Source: Ktedonobacteraceae bacterium
GTDB taxonomy: Bacteria > Chloroflexota > Ktedonobacteria > Ktedonobacterales > Ktedonobacteraceae
Assembly (NCBI GenBank): GCA_035653615.1
Contig: DASRBN010000007.1
Span: forward strand, 1 to 64,000
Reading direction: 5' to 3'
Length of the DNA: 64,000 nt
Positions 17,253 to 27,079 of this stretch are shown piece after piece. The translations under genes and the position numbers were made by a program. Under the pieces are notes generated by a model, which saw only the letters and a program-made list of their open reading frames with translations, did no database searches and was not told the origin of the DNA. Every line of letters begins with the position of its first letter. The stretch's first letter is position 1.

Positions 17253-18836
17253 CTACTTTGGCCCCGCATTCCTCACTTCATCGCTGGGCAGTATGAACTG
17301 CTGGAAATTCTTTTTGAAGCGCTCGGCCAGGTTGCGCACCTGCGCGTCATATGCCTCTTTATCTGCCCAGGTATTGCGCGGATTGAGGACTTCGTCCGGC
17401 ACACCTGGACATGAGGCCGGGAAGCTCAACCCAAACACGGGATCAGTCTCCATCTCCACGTTGTCCACCTCGCCACCGATGGCCGCCCTCACCATCGCTC
17501 GTGTATAGTTGATGTTGATACGCTCGCCAACGCCATAAGGCCCGCCAGTCCAACCGGTATTGATCAGGTAGCAGCGTACATTATGCTTCTCGATACGCTC
17601 CCTTAGCAGATTTGCATACTCGCCAGGACGCAGCGGCAAGAAAGCGGCCCCGAAGCATGGACTGAACGTCGCCTCCGGCGTCGTCACACCGGCCTCGGTT
17701 CCTGCCAGCTTGCTCGTATAGCCCGACAGGAAGTAGTACATTGCCTGGACCGTCGTCAGTTTGGAGATCGGAGGCAGCACCCCAAAAGAATCGGCGGTCA
17801 GGAAAATCACCGCCTGGGGATGCCCGCCCATACCCGACTCGACCACACCCTCGATGAAGTCGATAGGATAAGCCGCCCGCGTATTCTCCGTCAAAGAATC
17901 ATCGGCATAATCCGGTTCGCGCGTCTTCTCTTTCAGTACGACATTCTCATACACCGCGCCAAAACGGATCGCATTCCAGATTTGTGGCTCATACTTCTGT
18001 GAGAGATTAATGCACTTGGCGTAACATCCACCCTCGAAGTTGAAGACGCCATTGTCTCCCCAACCATGCTCGTCATCACCGATCAGGTGCCGGCTCGGAT
18101 CGGCTGATAGACTCGTTTTGCCTGTGCCCGACAGGCCGAAGAACAGCGCCACATCGCCCGCTTCACCCACATTGGCCGAGCAATGCATGGGCAATACACC
18201 CTCGGCGGGCAGGATGAAATTGAGGACGGTAAATATAGACTTCTTCATTTCGCCGGCATAATGCGTACCGGCGATCAAAATCAGCCGCTCCTCAAAGTCG
18301 ATAATAATGGCGGCATTCGAGCGCGTGCCATGAATACGTGGATCGGTCTTAAAATTCGGCACACACAGGATGGTGAAGCCTGGCCGGTTGCTAGCCACAT
18401 CGTTCTCATTCACACGTAGGAAGAGTTGGCGGGCGAAGAGGTTATGCCAGGCCAGTTCCGTTATCACCTGGATCGGCATGCGATAATCCGGGTCGGCACC
18501 CGCGGCCGCATCCAGCACGTAGACATCGCGTCCCTGCAAATATGCCGCCAGGCTGGTGCGCACAGACTCAAAATTCTCCTGCGACAGCGGGTGATTATTT
18601 TCACCCCACCAGATCTTCGCTGCGTACTCCTCATTTGAAACGATAAACTTATCTTTTGGCGAGCGCCCTGTATGCGGCCCGGTCGTAGCATCAAACGCGC
18701 CGTTTGATGCTAATTGCCCCTCTCCACGTGCCAGCGCGTGCTCGACCAGGATAGCAGGCGCAAGATTCCAGTAAATTTTTCCCAGGTTTACTAATCCATA
18801 TTCTTCCAGGGCTTTCCGGCTCATCATGATTGTCAT
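17253..18836 (-). CDS. pckA: Phosphoenolpyruvate carboxykinase (ATP)
   Basis: A 527-residue ATP-dependent PEPCK, converting oxaloacetate and ATP to phosphoenolpyruvate, ADP and CO2 at the entry to gluconeogenesis. The kinase-1a loop is [16 protein letters not shown], followed by the metal-binding LIGDDEHGW (kinase-2); the N-terminal [12 protein letters not shown] binds oxaloacetate, and [14 protein letters not shown] lies near the C-terminus. Length is normal. AAGGAG nine bases before the ATG of MTIMMSRK supports this start over an ATG six codons upstream that overlaps the ribosome-binding site. It is transcribed alone, with its own promoter and a hairpin downstream. Confidence 0.97.
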   Translation of the reverse strand: MTIMMSRKALEEYGLVNLGKIYWNLAPAILVEHALARGEGQLASNGAFDATTGPHTGRSPKDKFIVSNEEYAAKIWWGENNHPLSQENFESVRTSLAAYLQGRDVYVLDAAAGADPDYRMPIQVITELAWHNLFARQLFLRVNENDVASNRPGFTILCVPNFKTDPRIHGTRSNAAIIIDFEERLILIAGTHYAGEMKKSIFTVLNFILPAEGVLPMHCSANVGEAGDVALFFGLSGTGKTSLSADPSRHLIGDDEHGWGDNGVFNFEGGCYAKCINLSQKYEPQIWNAIRFGAVYENVVLKEKTREPDYADDSLTENTRAAYPIDFIEGVVESGMGGHPQAVIFLTADSFGVLPPISKLTTVQAMYYFLSGYTSKLAGTEAGVTTPEATFSPCFGAAFLPLRPGEYANLLRERIEKHNVRCYLINTGWTGGPYGVGERININYTRAMVRAAIGGEVDNVEMETDPVFGLSFPASCPGVPDEVLNPRNTWADKEAYDAQVRNLAERFKKNFQQFILPSDEVRNAGPK

Positions 18837-18892
18837 AATCTTTTTCTCCTTCATCGCGTTGGAACAACATCGTTCGCGCGTGTACTTGCCAC

Positions 18893-18920
18893 ATTGTACA
18901 ATTCAACGCTTCCCTACCAA
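18893..18920 (-). promoter_or_regulatory. Putative pckA promoter with palindromic -10 region
   Basis: On the minus strand TTGGTA (18920-18915), a 16-base spacer and TACAAT (18898-18893) lie about 60 bases before the pckA start. The -10 element is part of the perfect palindrome ATTGTACAAT (18893-18902), which may be an operator. Consensus match is moderate. Confidence 0.4.
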
Positions 18921-19152
18921 CTGTTAGTCTACCAGACTTATGGCGCCTTCGCAAGCCAGTTCGGGCAGTTCTGGGAGACGAAAAAAGGTTTTACTTATAT
19001 ATGGCAGAAAAAACTTGAATACGTAGATCAGATACTTGCCACTACTCCCCACAAGAGGATACAATACAGGTGGTCTATCTCTGCCCAACTGGTTGCATCA
19101 CTCGCTCATATTGCGTCCCACAGCGCTTGTGGTCAAAAAAAGGAGCGCCGAA

Positions 19153-19818
19153 ATGTCGCAGCACTCGGAATACCACATATGGGACCTGGAATCCGGCTGG
19201 TCGACGATTTTCGCCCAGAGCGCTCTCAGTTTCACGCTCTGGTTTACCGGTCTGCCCGGCACAGGCAAAACTAGCCTGGCACATCTCGTACAGAAAGCGC
19301 TGCTAGCGCGCGGTTACAAGGTTGAAATCATCGATTCGCAGGTGCTTACCCACTGGCTCAATCTCAAACTTCAGATACACGAGGATATCCGGCAAGACAA
19401 TAGCCATACAATCGGCTATGATGCCTTTATCACCTATATTTGCACAATACTGGCGCGTAATGGCATCATAAGCATCACCACTTCGGTATCACCCTATATA
19501 GAGGCACGTTCTTACGCCCGCGAGCAGATACATCGCTTCATTGAGGTCTATTTGCATTGTGAAACCGGGTTGAGGCAGAAGCGTGTGGAACAATCGGAGA
19601 CCAGGTTTCCCACTGAGATAGAAGCCCTCTATGAACCCCCACCATCCCCGGAACTGAGCCTGGACACGGGAAAGGATGCGCTCGAACGCGCCGCATTACG
19701 GCTGATCGCCTATCTCGAACAGCATGGCTATATTGCTCCACTCTGGGAAGAGTTGGCCAACGATGAAGAAATCGAAAGTATCAAATCGCGCCTGCAAGCC
19801 CTGGGCTACCTGGAATAA
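19153..19818 (+). CDS. APS-kinase-like P-loop protein with altered active site
   Basis: 221 residues with the adenylylsulfate kinase fold: P-loop GLPGTGKTS near residues 34-42, the HEDIRQDN helix, the block IISITTSVSPYIEARSYARE matching the PAPS-binding SPY-R region, FIEVYLHC, and the C-terminal ELSLDTGKD. In active APS kinases the LDGDxxR motif after strand 2 and the FTGIDDPYE loop bind APS; here they read IDSQVLTHW and FPTEIEALYE, so the second Asp and conserved Arg are gone. Phosphotransfer to APS is therefore doubtful. GGAG seven bases before ATG fixes the start; an in-frame upstream extension lacks support. No other sulfate-assimilation gene is near. Confidence 0.7.
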   Translation: MSQHSEYHIWDLESGWSTIFAQSALSFTLWFTGLPGTGKTSLAHLVQKALLARGYKVEIIDSQVLTHWLNLKLQIHEDIRQDNSHTIGYDAFITYICTILARNGIISITTSVSPYIEARSYAREQIHRFIEVYLHCETGLRQKRVEQSETRFPTEIEALYEPPPSPELSLDTGKDALERAALRLIAYLEQHGYIAPLWEELANDEEIESIKSRLQALGYLE

Positions 19819-19860
19819 TCCCAGGACGTACTCTTGCTGCCGTCCTCATGAGGGTCGCAG

Positions 19861-21384
19861 TCATTGCAGCATCACCGGATGCTGCAAGTACAGGCCAACG
19901 AAGATACGCAGGTACCCACCATCGTCATCAGGATAACTGCTCGTGTGATTGTTACAATTATTGCATTCATACGTGCTGATCGGGCCTGGATTGGTTACCC
20001 CATCATGCATTGCATCGATATTCATAGTGCCACCATTACCAGGCCCAAACAGGACGGCGATCACACCCGCCGTGGCAAAACTGGCGACATTGTTCAGGAT
20101 ATACTCCGCGCGATTATCCTGGTAGTGGCCGGACGAATTGTTCATGGTATCAAAATACTGATTACCCATTGGCACTTGCCACATCACAATGCGCCGGTGT
20201 GTATCCTTGCTCAGATCACCGATAAAGGTCAGGTAGCGAGCAAAATTGGGAAAAGTCCTATTATAGCGATCCCACCATCCTCGACTACCGGGTTGCCCTG
20301 AGTCAAAATCGGCCACATCGTTGGAAATCACATCCCAGCTTGAGACTCCATTTGGATTACCAACTAACCCGGCAGTATTGAGGAAATTCGCCTCTTTCTG
20401 GGCCAGTCCGGGAACATCCACGTTGGGATTGGTATCCGTGGCGATATCATCACCCGCTGCCCAGGTCGAGGCATGCAGCGCTAGAATAGCGTTGCGCGCA
20501 TATTTGTCGCGCATGTGCAGCAAAGCCCAGGTAAATCCCTGCGCGTTATTGGGAAAGCCGGATGCATCGGGGAAACCGGATGAACTGACACTCGCGGGAA
20601 TGGTAGCAGCATTATCGCTGCCATGGGTGGCATTTTGCAAGAAGCCCCATAAATCAGGCTCGACAACCACGAAGACAGGTTTGCCGAAAGCGCCTATTTT
20701 TTGCAGCATCAGCACCCAGTTCGCAAAATAGGCCTTCATCGTTGATGCATCTGCCAGATTACCTGTATCCTGATCTATATTATGGCCACCGCAATAGCTA
20801 CCGGGATGCGGGCCATTACTCAGGCAGATTTCATAGTAGACAAACACGGGCATATAGCCGTGCTGCGCGCTCTCATCCATATAAGAGGTAGCAAACTGCC
20901 CTTGAGGTTGCTGCCATTGTTCCCATCCCCTGCCTGTATTGACGCCACCGGTCAGATATTGATACCTGAAGCTAAAAGCTGCGCCGTTCCTGCTGCGCAT
21001 ATCATCAAGCTGTGAAGCGCTTCCAGGAGGATTCATCACGCCAAAACTAAAATAATGAGGAAATGCCGCCGGAACAATTCCCTGACCCTGAGGCACGGGG
21101 CCTGGAGGCGGATCGGGATTGCCCTGCCCCTGCGTAGGTGTCGCCCCTGGTGTCGTTCCGCCGGTTGGGTGCGCCCCCGGTGCCCCAGAATTCTGGCGGG
21201 GCACTTGAATGGTAACTCCCGAATACGAGCCTGAGGTTGGACTGCTTTGCCCTGATACCTGCATCTCATTGCTATTCCCAGGTTGCCCCACATTGCTGGA
21301 ACATGCTGTCACAAACAAGAGAAGGCAAATAGAGATCACAGCAAAAGCCCTGACCTTGTTATCCTCACATTGTCGAAAGCGCAT
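19861..21384 (-). CDS. Secreted lipoprotein, possibly a TIM-barrel glycoside hydrolase
   Basis: 507 residues. A positively charged N-terminus, hydrophobic core and lipobox FVTAC (Cys near 28) mark a lipoprotein. Residues about 35-105 are a Pro/Gly/Thr/Gln-rich spacer. The remaining 400 residues are globular, with motifs suggesting a beta/alpha barrel: HYFSFGVMN, PVFVYYEIC, KPVFVVVEPDLWG, AILALHASTWAAGDD and RRIVMWQVPMGNQYFD, where Glu and Asp end predicted strands as in glycosidases. I cannot assign a family. The last codons and the stop are inside a perfect 10-bp hairpin (19864-19887) that probably serves as terminator. It converges with the APS-kinase-like gene. Confidence 0.6.
   Translation of the reverse strand: MRFRQCEDNKVRAFAVISICLLLFVTACSSNVGQPGNSNEMQVSGQSSPTSGSYSGVTIQVPRQNSGAPGAHPTGGTTPGATPTQGQGNPDPPPGPVPQGQGIVPAAFPHYFSFGVMNPPGSASQLDDMRSRNGAAFSFRYQYLTGGVNTGRGWEQWQQPQGQFATSYMDESAQHGYMPVFVYYEICLSNGPHPGSYCGGHNIDQDTGNLADASTMKAYFANWVLMLQKIGAFGKPVFVVVEPDLWGFLQNATHGSDNAATIPASVSSSGFPDASGFPNNAQGFTWALLHMRDKYARNAILALHASTWAAGDDIATDTNPNVDVPGLAQKEANFLNTAGLVGNPNGVSSWDVISNDVADFDSGQPGSRGWWDRYNRTFPNFARYLTFIGDLSKDTHRRIVMWQVPMGNQYFDTMNNSSGHYQDNRAEYILNNVASFATAGVIAVLFGPGNGGTMNIDAMHDGVTNPGPISTYECNNCNNHTSSYPDDDGGYLRIFVGLYLQHPVMLQ
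19864..19887 (-). terminator. Hairpin overlapping the lipoprotein stop region
   Basis: TTGCAGCATC (19864-19873) and GATGCTGCAA (19878-19887) pair perfectly around a 4-base loop. The stem lies in the last codons of the lipoprotein gene, between two convergent genes. No U-tract is seen on either strand. Confidence 0.4.
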
Positions 21385-21536
21385 GGCTTCCCCCTACATA
21401 AATTTTTACCCCGGCCATAGTATAAACTATCGTTTGACTTTCAGTAGAAGAGATAGGACATTTGGGGGAATATCACCGTAAGCTTGCTTTAACCATGGAG
21501 ATGTCCAAACGCTTGCTTGAGGCTTGCAGGGGATTG

Positions 21537-22895
21537 TTACTTCAACGCGCGTACATAAGCGACAAACTTATCGCCGCGGTCGAACTCATTGAGGAACATG
21601 CCAAAGCTGGTAAAACCCGGCGAAAAGAGGAGCACATCCCCGGGCCGCGCCAGCGAAACGGCCTCATTCATTGCGGTCGTGAAATCATCGAAAACGCCGC
21701 ATACGGGGTCAGGGATCCCGTATTTCTCGGCCTCCTGTTGCAGCACCGGCAACAACTCATCTGTACCTGTCCCCTTGAGCAGAATCACGTTCCGGCAGCG
21801 CTGCACAATCGTTCGCGGCCAATCTTCAAGCGGTAGAAATTTCGTATTGCCACCCGCGACCAGCACTATCGGACCATCGAAAGCTTCCAGAGCGATCCGC
21901 CCTGCCACCGGAGTCGTACTGGTACTATCGTTGATGAAGCGCACTCCGTTGATAACCGCGACCTCCTCCAATCTGTGAGGAACTCCGTGAAAACTACGCA
22001 CCGTCGCGGCGATAATCTCGTCAGGAACACCCAGCAATCTCGCAGTTGTCGTCGCCAGCAGGATATTCTCAAGGTTATGCTTTCCTATCAATGGCGTCTC
22101 CGTAAAGATGAATGGCGCAATATCAGAGGAACCGCGCGCGAAACTTCCTCCCAGTTCCAGGCTGGTAAACCAGGTCCTGGCAACCGCTTCCTCTCCAAGG
22201 CGGCGCGTCCAGGGATTATCGTAGTTAAAAATCGCCAGGTCATCCGCGTGTTGATGGCGGAAAATATTTGCCTTGGCCGCGGCATACTCGTCCATGTCCG
22301 CATAGGTATCGAGGTGATCGGGATAGATATTGGTCATGACGGCAACCTGTGGACTGAGCTTATGCGGTTCCAGCCCCTCCAGTTGCCAGCTCGATAATTC
22401 CAGCACTACGAGAGTATCAGGTGTAATGGTGGGCAAGAGAGAGAGCGTTTCAACACCGGCCACGTTGCCACCGATAACCGTCCTGGCACCAGTAGCGCGC
22501 AATATCTCATAAATAAGTGTCGTGGTCGTCGTTTTCCCGCGCGTGCCGGTAATACCGATGATACGGCCGGTACAGGCCTGAAAGAAGAAAGCAATCTCCT
22601 GCTCAATTTGCGCCCCATGTTCGCGAGCGATGCGCAGGTAAGGAGAAGACTTTTTCACACCCGGAACTCGAATGACAACCTCGGCCCAGCGAAAATCCTC
22701 TTCGCGATGTTCTCCAAGCACATACTCGATTGGCAACCCCTCTAGCGTCTTTATGCTTGGCGCGAGCACCTCCGCCGATCTCAAATCGGTCACACGCACA
22801 ATCGCCCCCTGCTGCGCAGCGAACCGGGCCGAGGCAATCCCCGATCCATGCAACCCCAACCCCATAATCAGTACGCGCTTCCCTCGCAAATCCAT
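21537..22895 (-). CDS. murD: UDP-N-acetylmuramoylalanine--D-glutamate ligase
   Basis: 452 residues. MurD adds D-glutamate to UDP-MurNAc-L-Ala in cytoplasmic peptidoglycan precursor synthesis. The N-terminal Rossmann domain starts RVLIMGLGLHGSG; the ATP-binding loop is GTRGKTTTT at about 116-124; the central domain has MTNIYPDHLDTY and GKHNLENILLA, and the C-terminal domain has FINDSTSTTP and VLLFSPGFTSFGMF, near the D-Glu site. Length is typical. It is not in a dcw-type cluster here, which is unusual compared with most bacteria but seen in scattered Chloroflexota genomes. Confidence 0.95.
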   Translation of the reverse strand: MDLRGKRVLIMGLGLHGSGIASARFAAQQGAIVRVTDLRSAEVLAPSIKTLEGLPIEYVLGEHREEDFRWAEVVIRVPGVKKSSPYLRIAREHGAQIEQEIAFFFQACTGRIIGITGTRGKTTTTTLIYEILRATGARTVIGGNVAGVETLSLLPTITPDTLVVLELSSWQLEGLEPHKLSPQVAVMTNIYPDHLDTYADMDEYAAAKANIFRHQHADDLAIFNYDNPWTRRLGEEAVARTWFTSLELGGSFARGSSDIAPFIFTETPLIGKHNLENILLATTTARLLGVPDEIIAATVRSFHGVPHRLEEVAVINGVRFINDSTSTTPVAGRIALEAFDGPIVLVAGGNTKFLPLEDWPRTIVQRCRNVILLKGTGTDELLPVLQQEAEKYGIPDPVCGVFDDFTTAMNEAVSLARPGDVLLFSPGFTSFGMFLNEFDRGDKFVAYVRALK

Positions 22896-22963
22896 CTTTA
22901 TTCCTCGATCAAATAAATCTATCTGGTGCCCAGGCGCATAAAATTATTCCGGCACAACTTTTA

Positions 22964-23542
22964 TCATTTCGCCTGTGGGTTTACCGGCCCGCCGTTTTCA
23001 AAAATCACATCCTCGTAGGCATCGGCAACGGGAAAATGCACCCCCAGGGAAGCAAGCTCAACCTCATCATCAGCGCCAAAAGCATCATACATCCATTTTT
23101 TCTGCTCTTTGCGATATATCTCTATCCTCATAGTCCTGTAGTCCACCAACAGATACTCCTCAATGGTAGGACAGGCAAGATAGGCTTGCAGTTTTCTTCC
23201 ACGGTCGCGAGCCTCCGTACTTGGAGAGAGTACTTCAACGACAACGCGTGGTGATCGGATCAGATCGCTATTCCCTCGATCACGCGCATCGCAACTCACC
23301 ACCACATCAGGATAAAGGTAACGATTCTCCGAGACACGCACTTTCATATCCGAATTGTAGGCGCGGCAAGGGCCACCGCGAAGTAAACCTTTCAGAATGT
23401 CACGGATATTTCCGCCGATAGTCGCGTGATTGGCGCTTCCACCCGGCATTATGTACATATAGCCATCAAGATATTCATAGCGCGTATCAGGATCGCGCTC
23501 TTCGAGTTCAAAGTACTCTTCGACACCTATCTCTAGCGTCAT
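22964..23542 (-). CDS. Uma2-family putative restriction-endonuclease-fold protein
   Basis: 192 residues of the Uma2 (DUF820) family. PD-(D/E)xK elements are visible: the N-terminal RYEYLDGYMY, PDVVVSCD, PRVVVEVLSPSTEARDRGRKL and LVDYRTMRIEIY. These proteins are abundant in Cyanobacteria and Chloroflexota; their function is unproven although the nuclease fold is clear. AAGGA seven bases before the ATG of MTLEIG supports this start over one 15 codons upstream. The gene stands between murD and a P-loop kinase on the same strand. Confidence 0.85.
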   Translation of the reverse strand: MTLEIGVEEYFELEERDPDTRYEYLDGYMYIMPGGSANHATIGGNIRDILKGLLRGGPCRAYNSDMKVRVSENRYLYPDVVVSCDARDRGNSDLIRSPRVVVEVLSPSTEARDRGRKLQAYLACPTIEEYLLVDYRTMRIEIYRKEQKKWMYDAFGADDEVELASLGVHFPVADAYEDVIFENGGPVNPQAK

Positions 23543-23602
23543 GCGCTTATCCTTTCTCCTGGCTATCATTAACATATCCGTAGCCACGCCAGTTCTATTA
23601 TA

Positions 23603-24142
23603 TCATTGGTTTTCTTCGGTAATGAGCGCCTTGAAGAACGCTTCAACCTTCGACGGACGCCGGCAATGGATCACTTTCTCGCCATAAGCGGCTAGATAAG
23701 TAGCTGCTATCATTCGCGAATGCCCCATTGAGGGATCTTTGCTGGTATAATATATCCTGCTGTGCGCAAGAAAACGCAGCAGTTTAAAGAATCCTTTATG
23801 CCGGTTAGTTCCCGCGAGACTTGCTCGCACGTGACGAGTTACAATACGCCACGCGGCAATGATCCAGGGGAGATCAAGCCATACGATATGATCGGATGCC
23901 TGAAAGAGCTCATCCGTCCATTCGATAAAAGCGCCCTCTGTGACCCAATCGGATGACACAGCTATTTGATGAATATCACGCAACCGGTCCTCTAAAGAGC
24001 GTTCAGCTCCTACTCCTCCTTCCCAACCAATGACATCCAATTCATAAAAAGGAATGCGAAAATGTGCCGCTATGCGTTGCGCCAGCGTGGTTTTTCCGCT
24101 TCCAGGCCCTCCAATGATGTGAATACGCAAAGCCTTCCTCAC
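23603..24142 (-). CDS. P-loop nucleotide kinase-like protein (FlaR/AdK-like)
   Basis: 179 residues. Walker A GGPGSGKTT is at about residues 11-19, followed by an AdK-like LAQRIAAHFRIPFYELD and the Walker-B-like HIVWLDLPW. The layout matches proteins annotated as DNA topology modulation protein or adenylate-kinase-like P-loop NTPases; the true substrate is unknown. The start is a GTG (residue 1 in MRKALRIHI), with no clear Shine-Dalgarno. It diverges from the histidine kinase gene. Confidence 0.75.
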   Translation of the reverse strand: MRKALRIHIIGGPGSGKTTLAQRIAAHFRIPFYELDVIGWEGGVGAERSLEDRLRDIHQIAVSSDWVTEGAFIEWTDELFQASDHIVWLDLPWIIAAWRIVTRHVRASLAGTNRHKGFFKLLRFLAHSRIYYTSKDPSMGHSRMIAATYLAAYGEKVIHCRRPSKVEAFFKALITEENQ

Positions 24143-24271
24143 CTATGATCACAGTTGAGCAAATCGAGCTTATAATATAGAATATAAGCAGCACTTTTCT
24201 CACTCGCGCCCCGGTACAAAGAGAGAAGCTTTCTTTGTACCGACTAGTTGGTTTTCTAGAAATTGCATCAT

Positions 24272-27067
24272 ATGCAGCCAGAGCCATCCGCCCGGCTTGA
24301 ACATATTCTCGAACTCATGCCAGTGGGAGTCGCCAGCCTCAACTGCACAGACATGCGCCTCCTTTATGTCAACTCGTACTTCGTCTCACTACTTCCACAG
24401 CCATGGCAAACTCAAAATGTGGTTGGTCACTTGCTGGAGGAAGTACTGCCCGGTGAATTGCTCAGGGTAGTGCAACCGGAAGCGCGAGCAGTCTGTGTCA
24501 CAGGTCAAAAGGCCGTCCTCAGCGAGGTGCCTTATGAAGGCTTTCTCGAAGAACGCGGACGTACCTACTGGCATATCTCTATCGAGCTTTTTACGCCCGA
24601 CGTTCCGCCCGGCACACAACCACAATCTGAAAATTATAACGCAGAACCAACGCTCCTCATCACCATTGAGGACGTTACGAATCATGTTCGTTCAAGGCTG
24701 CACCTGGCAGCCATTCACCATATCTCATCAGCAATCGCGGGCAGATTTGCGCTTCCTGTGGTGCTTGATCGCATCCTCGAAGCCGTTCAGAGCCTGGCAG
24801 GCTCAACACGTTGTGCCGTGATTTTGAGGGATTATTCGATCTCAAATGGCGAATACCTCCTTTCCGGGCTTGAGGAGCGGACCTTTACTGGCCCAGACAC
24901 ACATCATCCGCCGGAGACTGCTCCCACAGTAACGGTTGCCGCTCAGAAAGGATTACATCTGAGCGTCCAGGATTGGCATCCACAGGTAAGCGAACAGCTG
25001 CTACTGGGAAGGGTCATGCGCAGCCGCCGCTCGCTGGTCATTTCAGACACAAGCACTGTGCCCGAAATAGAGTTTCCACTGCTCGACGATAACGGCATAC
25101 CTCGCCGCCCCGGCTCAGTTGTGTGTGTTCCGATATTTGAGCCGACACCAGGTCCCAGTATAGGAGAGCTTTCCAACTCCAGGGGAAACGCCTTTTGGCA
25201 TAAACCAAAAGGCGACGTGCTGGGCACAATCGAAGTCTACCACCGGCGCGCTCGTGGCCTGCCCAAAGAGGAAGTTGAGTTATTGGAGCAATTCGCGCAA
25301 CAGGCCGGGCTTGCGATACAAAATGCCCGCCTGTTCCTGCGCATCGATCACCTGGCGCGTACCGCCAGAAGGCACGCGCGCCAGCAAGAAAACGTCATGC
25401 AGGCTATTCCAGACGGGGTAATCATCTACGATGCCCGCTGGCGGGTAGTTGATTTCAATAACGCTATCCGCAACCTGTTAGGATGGACAAACGATGTCAT
25501 TGGCTTGCATATTAGCGAGGCTCTTGCACATAGTACAGCCCTCTATCCTCCAGATGCTCCTCCTTTCGAACAAATGACAGCAGAACTTGAGCGTTTCCCT
25601 CACGAAAAACGCATTGATGAATTCAAGTTGCATGGCGCCGATGGACACTATTACACAATACGCCGCTCAAAGGCCCCTATACAGGATGAGCTTGGCAATA
25701 TCTTCGCCTTTGTGGTCGTCTATCATGATGTTACCGAACAGGCAGCGGCGCGGGAGCGTACCGAATCAGAAGTCATTGCTCGTACTGCCGAACTGGCACA
25801 GCGCAATCAGGCACTTCAGGAAGCGCAAGAAGCCCTGGAATTGGAAAGCGCCCGCCTGGAATTGCTCTTAGAGCGTTTGCCCTCCGGCGTGTTACTGATC
25901 TCAGCCAACGATAATCGCATTATTCTGAGCAACCACCAGGCCACAGAACTACTGTACCGCATGGGGTGCATTCCATCGAATGGTTCATCTCCGTTCCCTG
26001 AAGATATGGATGCCGCTGTTAAGCAGACCACCGGCATGAATATCGAGGACTTGCTGCGTGGCGTCCTGGTTTATAGGGCCTCCGGCTCTCTGATACCATA
26101 TGAGGAACAGCCACTTTTCCTTGCCCTCAATAAAGGAGAGGCCAGTGAAGCCGAACTCCATCTCACCGCATCCGATGGCCAGACGCTGTACCTGCTCGCC
26201 AAAGCCGCACCATTGCGCGCCAATGATGGCACCATTACCAACGCTGTGCTGGTCTGGCAAGATATTACCAGGCTCAAGGCCCTGGAACGTGTGCGTGAAG
26301 ACTTCTTCACAACCATGGCCCACGAATTGAAAACACCCCTCGCCAATATTCGCGCTCATATCAGCGCGCTACAGGCCAACGATTTGCAGTGGTCGCACGA
26401 ACAGCAACTGGACTTTCTGAAGACAGCCGACGAACAGGTCAATCGTTTAGTAGAAATGATCAACAATTTTCTCGATGCCTCGCGTGTCGAGGCAGGAGCC
26501 TTGCGCCTCGAACGAGAGCCTATTCTGTTGCCTGAAATGGTTGAAGACCTACAAGATCGCCTGGAAGCCCTGATCTCTTCTTCACAGCGTCAATTGGAGA
26601 TTAGCGTACCGGTCGATTTACCGGCAGTGAGCGCGGATTATGAGCTTATTATGAGCGTTCTCACCAATCTGCTCAGTAATGCTTTCCGCTATGCACCGGA
26701 GGGGGACATTGTGCGTCTCGAAGCAGAGGTGGTCTACGATGAAGAAGACGAGCAGCCGGTGGGCGTCGAGATTCGTGTGATCGACCGCGGACCTGGTATC
26801 ACAGAGGAGCGACAGGCTGAACTGTTTACCCGCTTCAGCACCTTCGCGAATCTGAGACGCCCGGCGCCTGATCGACCGGGCCAGCCCATGGTCGCGAAAC
26901 GACCAGGGACTGCCAGGTGGAGCGCGGCGACCGGCCTGGGCCTTTATATCAGTCGCGGTATTATCGAGGCCCATGGCAGCACGCTCAGGTTGCAGAGCAG
27001 CCCGGGGCAGGGGGCGGTTTTCGCTTTCACTCTTCCGCTCGCCGTCCCGGCTCGCAAAGAGGATTAA
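24272..27067 (+). CDS. Multi-PAS/GAF sensor histidine kinase
   Basis: 931 residues with no membrane segment, so a cytoplasmic sensor. Order: a PAS-like domain (about 5-110), a GAF domain (about 145-355; …ICTLAGSTRC-like core, ending LEQFAQQAGLAIQNARLF), a PAS (about 370-495), a short coiled coil, a further PAS (about 525-670), HisKA with MAHELKTPLANIRAH (phospho-acceptor His near 690), and HATPase with N box NLLSNAFRYAPEG, G1 DRGPGITEE and G2 GLGLYISRG. The ATG at 24272 is chosen over a TTG nine bases upstream; no convincing Shine-Dalgarno exists. The downstream response regulator begins 12 bases after the stop, so they form a two-component pair. The signal is unknown. Confidence 0.93.
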   Translation: MQPEPSARLEHILELMPVGVASLNCTDMRLLYVNSYFVSLLPQPWQTQNVVGHLLEEVLPGELLRVVQPEARAVCVTGQKAVLSEVPYEGFLEERGRTYWHISIELFTPDVPPGTQPQSENYNAEPTLLITIEDVTNHVRSRLHLAAIHHISSAIAGRFALPVVLDRILEAVQSLAGSTRCAVILRDYSISNGEYLLSGLEERTFTGPDTHHPPETAPTVTVAAQKGLHLSVQDWHPQVSEQLLLGRVMRSRRSLVISDTSTVPEIEFPLLDDNGIPRRPGSVVCVPIFEPTPGPSIGELSNSRGNAFWHKPKGDVLGTIEVYHRRARGLPKEEVELLEQFAQQAGLAIQNARLFLRIDHLARTARRHARQQENVMQAIPDGVIIYDARWRVVDFNNAIRNLLGWTNDVIGLHISEALAHSTALYPPDAPPFEQMTAELERFPHEKRIDEFKLHGADGHYYTIRRSKAPIQDELGNIFAFVVVYHDVTEQAAARERTESEVIARTAELAQRNQALQEAQEALELESARLELLLERLPSGVLLISANDNRIILSNHQATELLYRMGCIPSNGSSPFPEDMDAAVKQTTGMNIEDLLRGVLVYRASGSLIPYEEQPLFLALNKGEASEAELHLTASDGQTLYLLAKAAPLRANDGTITNAVLVWQDITRLKALERVREDFFTTMAHELKTPLANIRAHISALQANDLQWSHEQQLDFLKTADEQVNRLVEMINNFLDASRVEAGALRLEREPILLPEMVEDLQDRLEALISSSQRQLEISVPVDLPAVSADYELIMSVLTNLLSNAFRYAPEGDIVRLEAEVVYDEEDEQPVGVEIRVIDRGPGITEERQAELFTRFSTFANLRRPAPDRPGQPMVAKRPGTARWSAATGLGLYISRGIIEAHGSTLRLQSSPGQGAVFAFTLPLAVPARKED

Positions 27068-27079
27068 CAGGAGTATTAC

